Assembly: GCF_030695085.1 (NCBI RefSeq)
Contig: NZ_JAUYTS010000143.1
Location: 1 to 50,178, forward strand
From: Falsiroseomonas sp.
GTDB taxonomy: Bacteria > Pseudomonadota > Alphaproteobacteria > Acetobacterales > Acetobacteraceae
Length of the DNA stretch: 50,178 bases
Direction: 5' to 3'
Below are positions 15,719 to 24,245 of this stretch, piece after piece. The notes under the pieces are model-generated. The model saw only the letters and a list, made by a program, of their open reading frames with translations. It was not told where the DNA came from and did no database searches. The first letter of the stretch is position 1. Each line of letters opens with the position of its first letter. Made by a program: the position numbers and the translations under genes.

Positions 15719-17364
15719 ACGCACTGATAAAAATCCAGCAGCAGATCCAGTGGAACCGCCTGATCGCGGTGGTGGAGGAACAGGCGCAGATCATGATCCG
15801 CACCGCCTTCTCCACCACGGTGCGGGAAGCCGGTGACCTTTCGGCTGGCGTCTTCGATCTGCAGGGCCGCATGCTGGCGCAGGCCGTCACCGGCACGCCG
15901 GGCCATGTGAATTCCATGATGGAATCGGTCGGCCACTTCCTGGCGAAATTCCCCGCCGAGACGATGAAGCCCGGCGACCACTACATCACCAACGACCCCT
16001 GGCTCGGCACCGGCCACCTGCACGACCTCACCGTCGTCACGCCCGCCTTCCAGCGTGGCAGGATCGTCGGCCTGTTCGCCAATACCGCGCATGTCATCGA
16101 TGTCGGCGGCCTCGGCATGGGCCCGGAAGGGCGCAGCGTGTTCGAGGAGGGGCTGTATATCCCCATCGTCAAATGCTTCGACCGGGGCAAGCCGAACGAG
16201 ACGCTGTTCGACTTCGTCCGCGTCGGCACCCGCACCCCGGTGGAGCTGGAGGGCGACATCTACTCGCTCTGCGCCTGCAACGATGCCGGCGCCAAGCGGC
16301 TGGTGGAGATGCTGGACGAGTTCGGCATGGACAGCCTGGACCCGCTGGCCAGCTACATCTTCGACAGCTCGCTGAAGGCCACGCTGGAGGAGATCGCGAA
16401 GATCCCGCAGGGCAGCTACAGCGCCCAGATCACCTCCGATGGCTATGAGGCCCCCGTCACGCTGAAGGCGGCGATGACGGTGAAGGCGGATGAGATCGTG
16501 GTGGACTATGCCGGCACATCGGGGCTTTCGGGCCGCGGCATCAACGTCCCCGCCTCCTATTGCCGGGCCTATTCCTGCTTCGGCATCAAGGTGGTGGTGG
16601 CGCCGGAGATCCCCAACAACTGGGCGTCCCTCGCGCCCTTCCGCATGGAGATTCCGGAAGGCTGCATCCTGAATGCACCGCGCCCCTATCCGGTCTCCGT
16701 TCGCCATGTGGTGGGGCAGTTGCTGCCGGACCTGATGATGGGCTGCCTGCACCAGGCAGTGCCGGATCGCGTCACGGCGGAAGGCTCCTCGGCGCTGTGG
16801 AACCCGCCGCTGCGGGGTGGGGCGCAGGTCTCCGGCGCGGCGGCGGAGTTGCCGGATTTCGAGATCATCACCTTCAACTCCGGCGGCACCGGCGCGCGCC
16901 GCACCAAGGACGGCATGGACGGCACCGCCTTCCCCTCCGGCGTGCGGACCATGCCGGTGGAGGCGACGGAGAATGTCGCGCCGGTGATCTTCTGGCAGAA
17001 CCAGCTGCGCGAAGGCTCGGCCGGCGCCGGCCGCACCCGTGGCGGCTTCGGCAAGGTCATGGAGATCGGCACCAAGGGCGAGGCTGAATTCGCCGTGAAC
17101 GCCATCTTCGACCGCGTGGCAAATGCGCCGAAGGGCCGTGATGGCGGCGGTGATGGTGCCGCCGGCTGGGTCGGCCACACGGATGGCACGACGGTCCGCA
17201 CCAAGGGCTTCCAGGTGGTCCCGAAGGGCAAGCGCCTGCTGCTGAAACTGCCCGGCGGCGGCGGCATGGGCGACCCGAAGCAGCGCGACCGCGCCCTGGT
17301 TGAACGCGACGTGGCGGATGGGCTGATCAGCGCGGAGCAGGCGAAGGCGCTGTACGGCGCCTGA
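15715..17364 (+). CDS. hyuB: Hydantoinase/oxoprolinase subunit B (HyuB)
   Basis: Partner of HyuA in ATP-dependent cyclic amide hydrolysis. The 549-residue protein has the family landmarks: FSTTVREAGDLSAGVFD (near 33), GTPGHVNSM, GDHYITNDPWLGTGHLHD (near 87), NSGGTGARRTKDGMDG (near 389), and a C-terminal LLLKLPGGGGMGDP. The ATG overlaps the stop of the GIY-YIG gene (ATGA). The Shine-Dalgarno is weak and lies in the inserted gene, so HyuB output probably depends on translational coupling through it. Confidence 0.96.
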   Translation: MNALIKIQQQIQWNRLIAVVEEQAQIMIRTAFSTTVREAGDLSAGVFDLQGRMLAQAVTGTPGHVNSMMESVGHFLAKFPAETMKPGDHYITNDPWLGTGHLHDLTVVTPAFQRGRIVGLFANTAHVIDVGGLGMGPEGRSVFEEGLYIPIVKCFDRGKPNETLFDFVRVGTRTPVELEGDIYSLCACNDAGAKRLVEMLDEFGMDSLDPLASYIFDSSLKATLEEIAKIPQGSYSAQITSDGYEAPVTLKAAMTVKADEIVVDYAGTSGLSGRGINVPASYCRAYSCFGIKVVVAPEIPNNWASLAPFRMEIPEGCILNAPRPYPVSVRHVVGQLLPDLMMGCLHQAVPDRVTAEGSSALWNPPLRGGAQVSGAAAELPDFEIITFNSGGTGARRTKDGMDGTAFPSGVRTMPVEATENVAPVIFWQNQLREGSAGAGRTRGGFGKVMEIGTKGEAEFAVNAIFDRVANAPKGRDGGGDGAAGWVGHTDGTTVRTKGFQVVPKGKRLLLKLPGGGGMGDPKQRDRALVERDVADGLISAEQAKALYGA

Positions 17365-17452
17365 ACCCGTTGCGGTCCGGCAGCCTTTTCAAGGTGTAAC
17401 CGAAGCCTCCGCCGCCCTTGGGCCGGTGGAGGCCACCCCCACCTCCTGCTGC

Positions 17453-18472
17453 ATGATCCAGACGACCCGACGCGCCGCGCTCGCCGGCGGCTTCCTGCTG
17501 ATGGCGCCCGCCACGCTGCGCGCCCAGCCCCGCCCTCCGGCGGGCCGCCTTGCCGCCGGGCTGGAGCGTGCCGCGGAAACCCCCGGCCTGCGCAGCCTGA
17601 TCGTCGCCCAGCACGGCACGCCGGTGCTGGAACGGGTGTTCCGCGGCGGCGGGCTGGACCGGCCGACCAACATCAAATCCGCCTCCAAGACCATCCTCGC
17701 CATGCTCGCCGGCATTGCCATCGAGCGTGGCGTGCTGGAGGGGCTGGACCAGCCGGTGGCGCCGATCCTTGCCAGCCGCATCCCGCGCGAGGCGGACCCG
17801 GCGGTGCGGCGCATCACGCTGGGGCACCTGCTGTCCATGCAGGCGGGGCTGGAGCCGACCTCGGGCGCCAATTACGGCCGCTGGGTCAGCAGCCGGGACT
17901 GGGTGGGCTTTGCGCTGGGCCGGCCGATGGTGGATGAGCCGGGCGGGCGGATGCTGTATTCCACCGGCACGTCCCACATCCTGTCCGCCGTCCTGGCCCG
18001 CGCCAGCCGTCGCAGCGTGCGCGACCTGGCGCAGGACTGGCTGTTCCGCCCGCTCGGCCACAATGTTCCCGAGTGGACGCGGGACCCGCAGGGCCTCCAT
18101 TTCGGCGGCAATGAGATGGCGCTGTCGCCCCAGGCGCTGCTGGATTTCGGCGAGTGTTGCCGCAACGGCGGGCGGCATGCGGGGCGCCAGGTGATCCCGG
18201 AGGGCTTCCTGCGCCAGGCCTGGGTGCCACGCGGGCAGTCCGCCTGGTCGGGACAGCGCTATGGCCTCGGCTGGTGGATCGCGGAAGCACGCGGCCAGAC
18301 AGTGTTTTTCGCCTGGGGCTATGGCGGGCAGATGCTGTATCTGCTGCCGGCGCTGGGGCTGACGGTGGTGATGACCTCGGATGCCGATGTGCCACGGGTG
18401 CGCGGCCAGGTGCAGACCCGGCACGCGCTGCTGGTGGAGGGCATCCTGCCCGCCTTTACCGAAGGCGCCTGA
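17453..18472 (+). CDS. Serine hydrolase, beta-lactamase class C-like, exported
   Basis: Penicillin-binding-protein-fold hydrolase of unknown substrate. With the ATG at 17453 the 339-residue protein has a Tat-like leader (TTRRAALAGGFLLMAPATLRAQ). The catalytic SxxK is S76-A-S-K79 (KSASKTIL), the Tyr motif is in MLYSTGTSH, and WGYGGQ near residue 293 fills the third-motif position. A GTG at 17426 is an alternative start but would put extra residues before the leader. It follows hyuB after 88 bp with no clear terminator. Confidence 0.88.
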   Translation: MIQTTRRAALAGGFLLMAPATLRAQPRPPAGRLAAGLERAAETPGLRSLIVAQHGTPVLERVFRGGGLDRPTNIKSASKTILAMLAGIAIERGVLEGLDQPVAPILASRIPREADPAVRRITLGHLLSMQAGLEPTSGANYGRWVSSRDWVGFALGRPMVDEPGGRMLYSTGTSHILSAVLARASRRSVRDLAQDWLFRPLGHNVPEWTRDPQGLHFGGNEMALSPQALLDFGECCRNGGRHAGRQVIPEGFLRQAWVPRGQSAWSGQRYGLGWWIAEARGQTVFFAWGYGGQMLYLLPALGLTVVMTSDADVPRVRGQVQTRHALLVEGILPAFTEGA

Positions 18473-18475
18473 GCC

Positions 18476-20011
18476 TCACGCCGCCCGGGCGAAGCGGATG
18501 TCGTCCGAGATGACGGTGCCGGGGCCGACCGGCAGGCGCTCGGCCTCCTGGTCCCCGGTGCGTTCGAACCGGATGCCATCGCGCCAGATGCGGCGCAGCA
18601 CGTCCTTGAACAGATCCACGGTCAGCGTTTCCCCGGCGCAGCGGCGATAGCCGAAGCCGAAGGGGGCGTAGCCGGCATGATCCACCAGCGGGTAGGTGCG
18701 GCCCTCCACCTCCGCCTGCACCGTGCCGAAGCCGCTATTGCTGATCTGCCCCTGGCGCCCGTCGCGCAGCGGCGCGGCGGTGATGCTGAAGGGGCAGCGG
18801 GCGAAGATGCTGGCGCGGCAGGCTTCCTCTGTCACCTGGGCGCTGGTTGGCGTGCCGAGGTAGCGGTCCGGGTTGAAGGCCTCCGGGTCCGGCCAGTGGC
18901 GAGGGTCCTGGCCCGGCTCCGGGTGCGGATGCAGGATGAAGCTGGTCTCCGGCGCCGCGCCGCGGCCTGCGATGGTGGACAGGCTGCCGGTGTTGGGCAG
19001 GATGGTGCGGAACAACTCCATCACCATGCGGTCGAGCGGGGTGAAGGGGCCATCGCCGGCCTCATCCGGGTTGCCTTCCATGGTGCGGCGGAACCAGTCC
19101 TGCACGCTGCGGTCGCCCTGGTCGCGCTCCAGCCGGGCCATGATGTTGTAGAGGGTGTTGCCCCACTGGCTGAAGGCCAGGAAGTTGTGGAAGCACTCGA
19201 AGACGATGTCCTCGCGGCGGAAATTCTCGCCCTGTTCGCCATTGACCAGCCAGTAATGGACGAAGGTGGATTCCGGCGTGTCGACGCGGCGTTCCAGCAC
19301 GTCCTGCACGCGGGCATCGATCCAGTCCCGCAGCGTGGCGCGCAGGGCGCGGACCCGCATGTAGTTCTCGTACACCTCGGGCGTCCGCGGGTCCCAGAAG
19401 CCGATCACGGCGTTGAAGCTGGCGCCCAGGTCGCGCACCTCCTGCGGAATGTCATCGCCGCGCACGCCGAGATGCAGGTCCCAGTACAAATCGAAATAGC
19501 TGTCGTAATAGCTGCGCATCAGCGGCTTGCCGGCGTTCTCGCTGTCGAACAGGCTGTCGAGGAAGCGGGCGACCTTTGCCGCGTGGTATTTATGGTACAG
19601 GTCCGGCGTGGTGGCGGTCATGTAGATGCGCTTGCGGGCATTCTCCGGCCCGCGCTGCTCATAGCCCTGCAGGAAGACGGAAAGTCCCTCCGCCTGCATG
19701 TTCTCCTGCCATCCATCATACAGCATGCCCCAGAGATGCGGCGGGATCGCCGCTTCCTTGCTGAAGGCCAGGTCGATCATCGGCAGCGTGAGGCGATCGC
19801 CATTGTAGATCGCCATGCGCCCGAAGGGCTCCAGCGCGCCGCGGATATAGGCGGGGTCGAAGCGTGGCGTGGCGCGCAGGCGGGTTGTGCCGGTCTCCGT
19901 ATGGGCCAGCGCCTCGCGACCCGAGAACATGGTGCCTGCCAGCAGGGTGGAGGCCAGTCCGCCCAGGACGATGCGACGGGACGGGCGGTGCGGGCAGCGT
20001 GGCTGGGTCAT
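18476..20011 (-). CDS. Cytochrome P450-like protein with Tat signal peptide
   Basis: The 511-residue protein carries the P450 haem signature FGFGYRRCAG (451-460, thiolate Cys458), the K-helix ExxR (ELFR, 332-335) and the meander FNPDRY (379-384). The N-terminus is a Tat leader (SRRIVLGGLASTLLAG, residues 11-26). The I-helix region (FECFHNFLAFSQWGNTLYNI, 271-290) lacks the acid-Thr pair used for oxygen activation, as in peroxide-using or isomerase P450s such as CYP74. An exported P450 without a reductase is unusual. It is convergent with the serine hydrolase. The substrate is unknown; fatty acid hydroperoxides are a guess from the I-helix. Confidence 0.85.
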   Translation of the reverse strand: MTQPRCPHRPSRRIVLGGLASTLLAGTMFSGREALAHTETGTTRLRATPRFDPAYIRGALEPFGRMAIYNGDRLTLPMIDLAFSKEAAIPPHLWGMLYDGWQENMQAEGLSVFLQGYEQRGPENARKRIYMTATTPDLYHKYHAAKVARFLDSLFDSENAGKPLMRSYYDSYFDLYWDLHLGVRGDDIPQEVRDLGASFNAVIGFWDPRTPEVYENYMRVRALRATLRDWIDARVQDVLERRVDTPESTFVHYWLVNGEQGENFRREDIVFECFHNFLAFSQWGNTLYNIMARLERDQGDRSVQDWFRRTMEGNPDEAGDGPFTPLDRMVMELFRTILPNTGSLSTIAGRGAAPETSFILHPHPEPGQDPRHWPDPEAFNPDRYLGTPTSAQVTEEACRASIFARCPFSITAAPLRDGRQGQISNSGFGTVQAEVEGRTYPLVDHAGYAPFGFGYRRCAGETLTVDLFKDVLRRIWRDGIRFERTGDQEAERLPVGPGTVISDDIRFARAA

Positions 20012-20175
20012 CCCGGGTTCTCCGTGAAACGAGGGGTCCTTGATGGGGGCGCGAAGGCCGGCGTCGCGGCAGGCAACGCCGCCGCACCCGCCGCGGTTTC
20101 AAGGCGGCGCGGATGGTTCCGCAGTGGCAATCGCGCCGGCGCCGCGGGCTGACCCTGCTTCCCGTATCCGCGGAT

Positions 20176-20370
20176 TCAGTCGTCCGGCGCGCCCTTGGTC
20201 TGGTCCGTCACCCCCGGCGGGTCGGGGTAGAGGTCGGACGGCACCTTGGCGTCCGGATTCCGCGTCGTCCCGCCCTGCTGCACCTTGGCGGCGGTGTCCT
20301 TGCTGGCGGGGTCGGCGCTGTTCATGCGCTCGGTGGCGCCGGTGGGAAGCTCTGGTTTGTCCTGGGTCAT
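20176..20370 (-). CDS. Small disordered hypothetical protein, 64 aa
   Basis: With ATG at 20370 the product is 64 residues, hydrophilic, rich in Pro, Lys, Asp, Thr and without hydrophobic segments (MTQDKPELPTGATERMNSAD...). An in-frame ATG at 20430 would add 20 Arg/Gly-rich residues. I do not recognise it. It lies 164 bp upstream of the P450-like gene on the same strand and 97 bp from the divergent D-aminoacylase gene. The 20012-20175 gap shows no other feature. Confidence 0.55.
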   Translation of the reverse strand: MTQDKPELPTGATERMNSADPASKDTAAKVQQGGTTRNPDAKVPSDLYPDPPGVTDQTKGAPDD

Positions 20371-20467
20371 GCGGCCTGAACGCGCGGTGCCGGGTCTGGC
20401 TCCCTTTCGCGATGCCCCGTGCCTTGGCATGATCGTCCCGGCCTAAAGACCTGAAGGAACCCGACGC

Positions 20468-21934
20468 ATGGCGCTCCGCTGCGACCTCATCATCCGCGAC
20501 GCCACGTTAATCGACGGCACCGGCGCCCCGCGCCGCACCGGCGATATCGGCGTGAAGGGCGACCGCATTGCCGCCATCGGTGACCTCGGCGGCGCGACGG
20601 CGGACCGGGAGGTGATGGCCAGCGGCCGCGCCGTGGCGCCGGGCTTCATCGATGCCCACACCCATGACGATCGCGCCGTGCTGTGCGGCCCGCAATGCAC
20701 CACCTGCAAGACCAGCCAGGGCGTCACCACCGTGGTGGTCGGCTGCTGCGGCGTCAGCCTGTCTCCCGCCCGCTTCAAGCGCATGCCGCCGCCGCCGCTG
20801 GACCTGATCGGCGCGGAGGGCTGGTGGCGCTTCGGCGATTTCGGCGACTATGCCGAGGCGCTGCGCCGGCAGGGCAGCGAGGTGAACACCTACGCGCTGG
20901 TCGGCCACCAGACGATGCGGGTCGAGGCGATGGATGGCGATGTCGCCCGCCCCGCGAATGACCGCGAGATCCACCACATGCACCAGCGCCTGAAGCAGGC
21001 GCTGGCGGAAGGCGCCTCCGGCTTCTCCACCGGCCTGTACTACGACCCCAACAAGCATGCGACGACGGAGGAGGTGATTGCGGTGGCGGAGGCGCTGCGC
21101 ACCACCGGCGGCCTCTACTCCACCCATATGCGCGACGAGGCGGACCGTGTCCTGGCCTCGATCGAGGAGACGATGAAGATCGGCAAGAATGCCGGCGTCG
21201 CGGTGCAGATCAGCCACCACAAATGCTCGCTGCCCGAGAATTTCGGCCGGTCCACCCAGACCCTGCCGCTGATCGCGGAATATGCCCGCACGCAGGAGGT
21301 GGCGTACGACGTCTACCCCTATCCGGCCGGCTCCACCGTGCTGATGCCGGATCGCCTCCGTGACGATGTGAAGGTGATGATCACCTGGTCCGTGCCGCAC
21401 CCGGAGATGGCCGGCAAATACCTGCACGACATCGCCCGCGGCTGGAACAGCGACATCAAGGCCGCCGCGGAACGCCTGACGCCGGCCGGCCAGATCAGCT
21501 TCCAGATGGATGAGGAGGATGTGCGGCGGATCATGGCGCATCCGCTGTCCATGATCGGTTCGGACGGCATCCCGCATGATGCCCACCCGCATCCCCGCCT
21601 CTGGGGCACCTTCCCCCGCGTGCTTGGGCATTATGTCCGCGATGTCGGCCTGTTCTCGCTGGAGACGGCCGTGCACAAGATGACCGGCCGCTGCGCGGAG
21701 GCCTATGGCATCGTCGATCGCGGCGTGCTGGCGGAGGGCGCCTATGCCGACCTGGTGCTGTTCGACCCCGCCACGGTGATCGACGCGGCGACCTTCGAGA
21801 CGCCGACCCTGCCCTCCATCGGCATCGAGGAAGTCTGGGCCAATGGCGTGCCGACGTTCCGCGCCGGCTACGGCGAACAGGGTGGGGCCACCGGGGAAAA
21901 GCCGGGCCGGCTGGTGACGCGCCATCGCGCCTGA
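20468..21934 (+). CDS. N-acyl-D-amino-acid deacylase (D-aminoacylase family)
   Basis: Zinc amidohydrolase that removes N-acyl groups from D-amino acids. The 488-residue protein begins LIIRDATLIDGTGAPRRTGDIGV and has the HxH metal site in DAHTHDD (H64, H66), the Cys ligand in VGCCGVS (near residue 95), Lys/His ligands in QISHHKCS, and the catalytic Asp in IGSDGIPHDAHPHPR (near 360). A Shine-Dalgarno AAGGAA precedes the ATG. It is the start of a plus-strand run but its neighbours are functionally unrelated. Confidence 0.94.
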   Translation: MALRCDLIIRDATLIDGTGAPRRTGDIGVKGDRIAAIGDLGGATADREVMASGRAVAPGFIDAHTHDDRAVLCGPQCTTCKTSQGVTTVVVGCCGVSLSPARFKRMPPPPLDLIGAEGWWRFGDFGDYAEALRRQGSEVNTYALVGHQTMRVEAMDGDVARPANDREIHHMHQRLKQALAEGASGFSTGLYYDPNKHATTEEVIAVAEALRTTGGLYSTHMRDEADRVLASIEETMKIGKNAGVAVQISHHKCSLPENFGRSTQTLPLIAEYARTQEVAYDVYPYPAGSTVLMPDRLRDDVKVMITWSVPHPEMAGKYLHDIARGWNSDIKAAAERLTPAGQISFQMDEEDVRRIMAHPLSMIGSDGIPHDAHPHPRLWGTFPRVLGHYVRDVGLFSLETAVHKMTGRCAEAYGIVDRGVLAEGAYADLVLFDPATVIDAATFETPTLPSIGIEEVWANGVPTFRAGYGEQGGATGEKPGRLVTRHRA

Positions 21935-22049
21935 CCCGGCCACGCCGCGGCCGCGCGCCTGGTACCAGCCAGCGCCGGCCAATGACAGGGCACCACCAGC
22001 CACCGGCCTGCCAGAGCCCCATCCGCGCACGGCGCGCAATGCGCTGATC

Positions 22050-22406
22050 GTGGCGGCGTTGCTGCTGGGTGCGCTGGCGCTCGGCGCACAGATGTTCAGC
22101 GGCGGCTTCACCGCGCGTCCGGGGATGGAGCCCTATGTGAAGGCCGGACCGCGGACCGGCGCGGAGCGGCTGGAGCAGGACCTGCTGGCCGCCCATCCGC
22201 CGGGCAGCAATCTGGGGCCGCTGGCGGAACTGCTCCGGCAATACGGCTTCCAGTGCGAGGCGGTGCGGCAGGTGACAATTGCCGAATCCTGCCGTTTTCG
22301 CAGCCGCCGCAGCGACGACCAGGTGCTGACCGCGACGGTGGAACTGGGGCATGACGGGCTTGTGGTGCAGTCCATCGCCGTGCGCATGGCGCTATCCGCC
22401 AACTGA
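22050..22406 (+). CDS. Hypothetical membrane-anchored or exported protein, 118 aa
   Basis: The first start codon in this open frame is GTG 22050, giving a hydrophobic N-terminal segment (MAALLLGALALGAQMFSGGF) and then a soluble domain with a possible disulphide pair (FQCEAVRQVTIAESCRFRS). The frame is open back to about 21920 without an ATG, and that part would be a Pro-rich cytoplasmic tail (WYQPAPANDRAPPATG), so a non-standard upstream start is possible. I do not recognise the family. Confidence 0.6.
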   Translation: MAALLLGALALGAQMFSGGFTARPGMEPYVKAGPRTGAERLEQDLLAAHPPGSNLGPLAELLRQYGFQCEAVRQVTIAESCRFRSRRSDDQVLTATVELGHDGLVVQSIAVRMALSAN

Positions 22407-22443
22407 GCTTTCATCGGGTCAGCCATGCTGCCACGATCCGGGC

Positions 22444-23028
22444 ATGGACTGGTTGCCGCTCCTCGGTTTCGCCATCGCCTCCTCGGTCACGCCGGGGCCG
22501 AATGTGCTGATGGTCGCCGCCGCCGCCGCCGGCCATGGGCTGCGGCGGGTGATGCCGCATATGCTGGGCGTCACCTTCGGCTTTGGCGGCATGATCCTGC
22601 TGGTGGGCCTCGGCCTGGCCGGGCCGCTGCTGGCCAGCCGCACGTTGCATGAGGTGCTGCGCTGGGCCGGCGCGGCCTGGCTGCTGTGGCTCGCCTGGAA
22701 AATCGCCACCGCGCCGCCGCCGGAGGCAGGACCGGCCCGGCCGCCCCTGGGCTTCATCGGCGGCGCTCTGTTCCAATGGGTGAACCCCAAGGCCTGGATG
22801 ATCGCCGCCGCCGTGGTGCCCGCCTTCACCAGGCCGGGGGAGCCGATGCTGCCGCAGGTGCTGGCCATCTCCCTGGTCTTCCTGGCCATCACCATGCCGT
22901 GCCTGCTGGTCTGGGCGGGCATCGGCGTCTCGGCCGGCCGCCTGCTGCACAGCCCGGGCCGGCTGCGGGTCTTCAACGTCACCATGGCGGTGCTGCTGGT
23001 GGCGAGCCTGATACCCATGCTCCGGTAG
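22444..23028 (+). CDS. LysE/RhtB family amino acid exporter
   Basis: Inner-membrane exporter of amino acids. The 194-residue protein has six hydrophobic segments and the family signature near the N-terminus (FAIASSVTPGPNVLMVAAAAAGHG, residues 9-32), followed by AGAAWLLWLAWK and FQWVNPKAWMIA. The start is ATG 22444; upstream in-frame residues are not membrane-like. It sits alone between an unknown gene and an acyl-CoA dehydrogenase gene. The exported amino acid cannot be told. Confidence 0.92.
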   Translation: MDWLPLLGFAIASSVTPGPNVLMVAAAAAGHGLRRVMPHMLGVTFGFGGMILLVGLGLAGPLLASRTLHEVLRWAGAAWLLWLAWKIATAPPPEAGPARPPLGFIGGALFQWVNPKAWMIAAAVVPAFTRPGEPMLPQVLAISLVFLAITMPCLLVWAGIGVSAGRLLHSPGRLRVFNVTMAVLLVASLIPMLR

Positions 23029-23081
23029 ACGTCCGCGCCGCAGCGTCCTAATCCCGGCGGCAGCACCGGGAGAACCAGCGA

Positions 23082-24245
23082 ATGGACATGCACCAGTCCG
23101 CCACCGATCCGCATGCCGAGATCCGGGAGGAAGTCCGGAAGCTCTGCGCGCGCTTCCCGGGCGAGTATTGGCGGGAGCTGGACAGCCGGCGCGGCTATCC
23201 CACCGAATTCGTCGATGCGCTGACCGAAAGCGGCTACCTGGCCGCGCTGATCCCGGAGGAATTCGGCGGCGCCGGCCTGCCCCTGTCGGGCGCCGCGGCG
23301 ATCCTGGAGGAGATCCAGGCCAGCGGCTGCAACGGCGCCGCCTGCCACGCCCAGATGTACATCATGGGCACCATCCTGCGGCATGGCAGCCAGGCCCAGA
23401 AGGCGCAGTATCTGCCGGCCATCGCGGAGGGCAAGCTGCGCCTGCAGGCCTTCGGCGTGACGGAGCCGACGAGCGGCACGGACACCACCGCGCTGCGCAC
23501 CACGGCGCGGCGCGAGGGCGACAAATACGTTATCAACGGCCAGAAGATCTGGACCAGCCGCGCCGAGCATTCCGACCTGATGCTGCTGCTGGCGCGCACC
23601 ACGCCGCGCGATCAGGTGGCGAAGAAGACCGAGGGCCTGTCCACCTTCATCGTGGATATGCGGACCGCCAAGGGCCTCACCATCCGCCCGATCCGCACCA
23701 TGATGAACCACAATTCCTGCGAGGTGTTCTTCGACAACATGGAGGTCCCGGCGGAGAACCTGCTCGGCACCGAGGGCAAGGGTTTCCGCTACATCCTGGA
23801 TGGCATGAACGCCGAGCGCCTGCTGATCGCGGCCGAGTGCATCGGCGACGCCAAGTGGTTCACCGCGCGGTCTGCCGCCTATGCCAAGGAACGCGTGCTG
23901 TTCGGCCGCCCGATCGGCCAGAACCAGGGCGTGCAGTTCCCCATCGCCAAGGCCTATGCCCAGATGCGCGCGGCGGAGGCCATCGTGCAGAAGGGCCTGG
24001 CCAAGTTCGAGCGCGGCGAGAACTGCGGCGAGGAGGCCAATATGGGCAAGATGCTGGCCGCCGAAGCGAGCTGGGCCGCCGGCGAGGCCTGCGTGAACAC
24101 CCATGGCGGCTTCGGCTTCGCCGAGGAATACGACATCGAGCGGAAATTCCGTGAGACGCGGCTGTACCAGGTGGCGCCGATCAGCACGAACCTGATCCTG
24201 TCCTATATCGGCGAACACGTGCTCGGCATGCCGCGGAGCTATTGA
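23082..24245 (+). CDS. Acyl-CoA dehydrogenase
   Basis: FAD enzyme that makes the alpha-beta double bond in acyl-CoA. The 387-residue protein has the FAD/substrate motif FGVTEPTSGTDTTALRTTA (near residue 124), INGQKIWTS, the RxxxFGRPIGQNQ segment and a late VNTHGGFGFAEEYDIER. The C-terminal YEGT Glu of medium-chain enzymes is replaced (LYQVAPIST), but Glu245 in MNAERLLIA is where isovaleryl-CoA dehydrogenase has its base, so it is probably active on branched or long substrates. It shares a TGATG junction with the CoA-transferase gene. Confidence 0.95.
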   Translation: MDMHQSATDPHAEIREEVRKLCARFPGEYWRELDSRRGYPTEFVDALTESGYLAALIPEEFGGAGLPLSGAAAILEEIQASGCNGAACHAQMYIMGTILRHGSQAQKAQYLPAIAEGKLRLQAFGVTEPTSGTDTTALRTTARREGDKYVINGQKIWTSRAEHSDLMLLLARTTPRDQVAKKTEGLSTFIVDMRTAKGLTIRPIRTMMNHNSCEVFFDNMEVPAENLLGTEGKGFRYILDGMNAERLLIAAECIGDAKWFTARSAAYAKERVLFGRPIGQNQGVQFPIAKAYAQMRAAEAIVQKGLAKFERGENCGEEANMGKMLAAEASWAAGEACVNTHGGFGFAEEYDIERKFRETRLYQVAPISTNLILSYIGEHVLGMPRSY

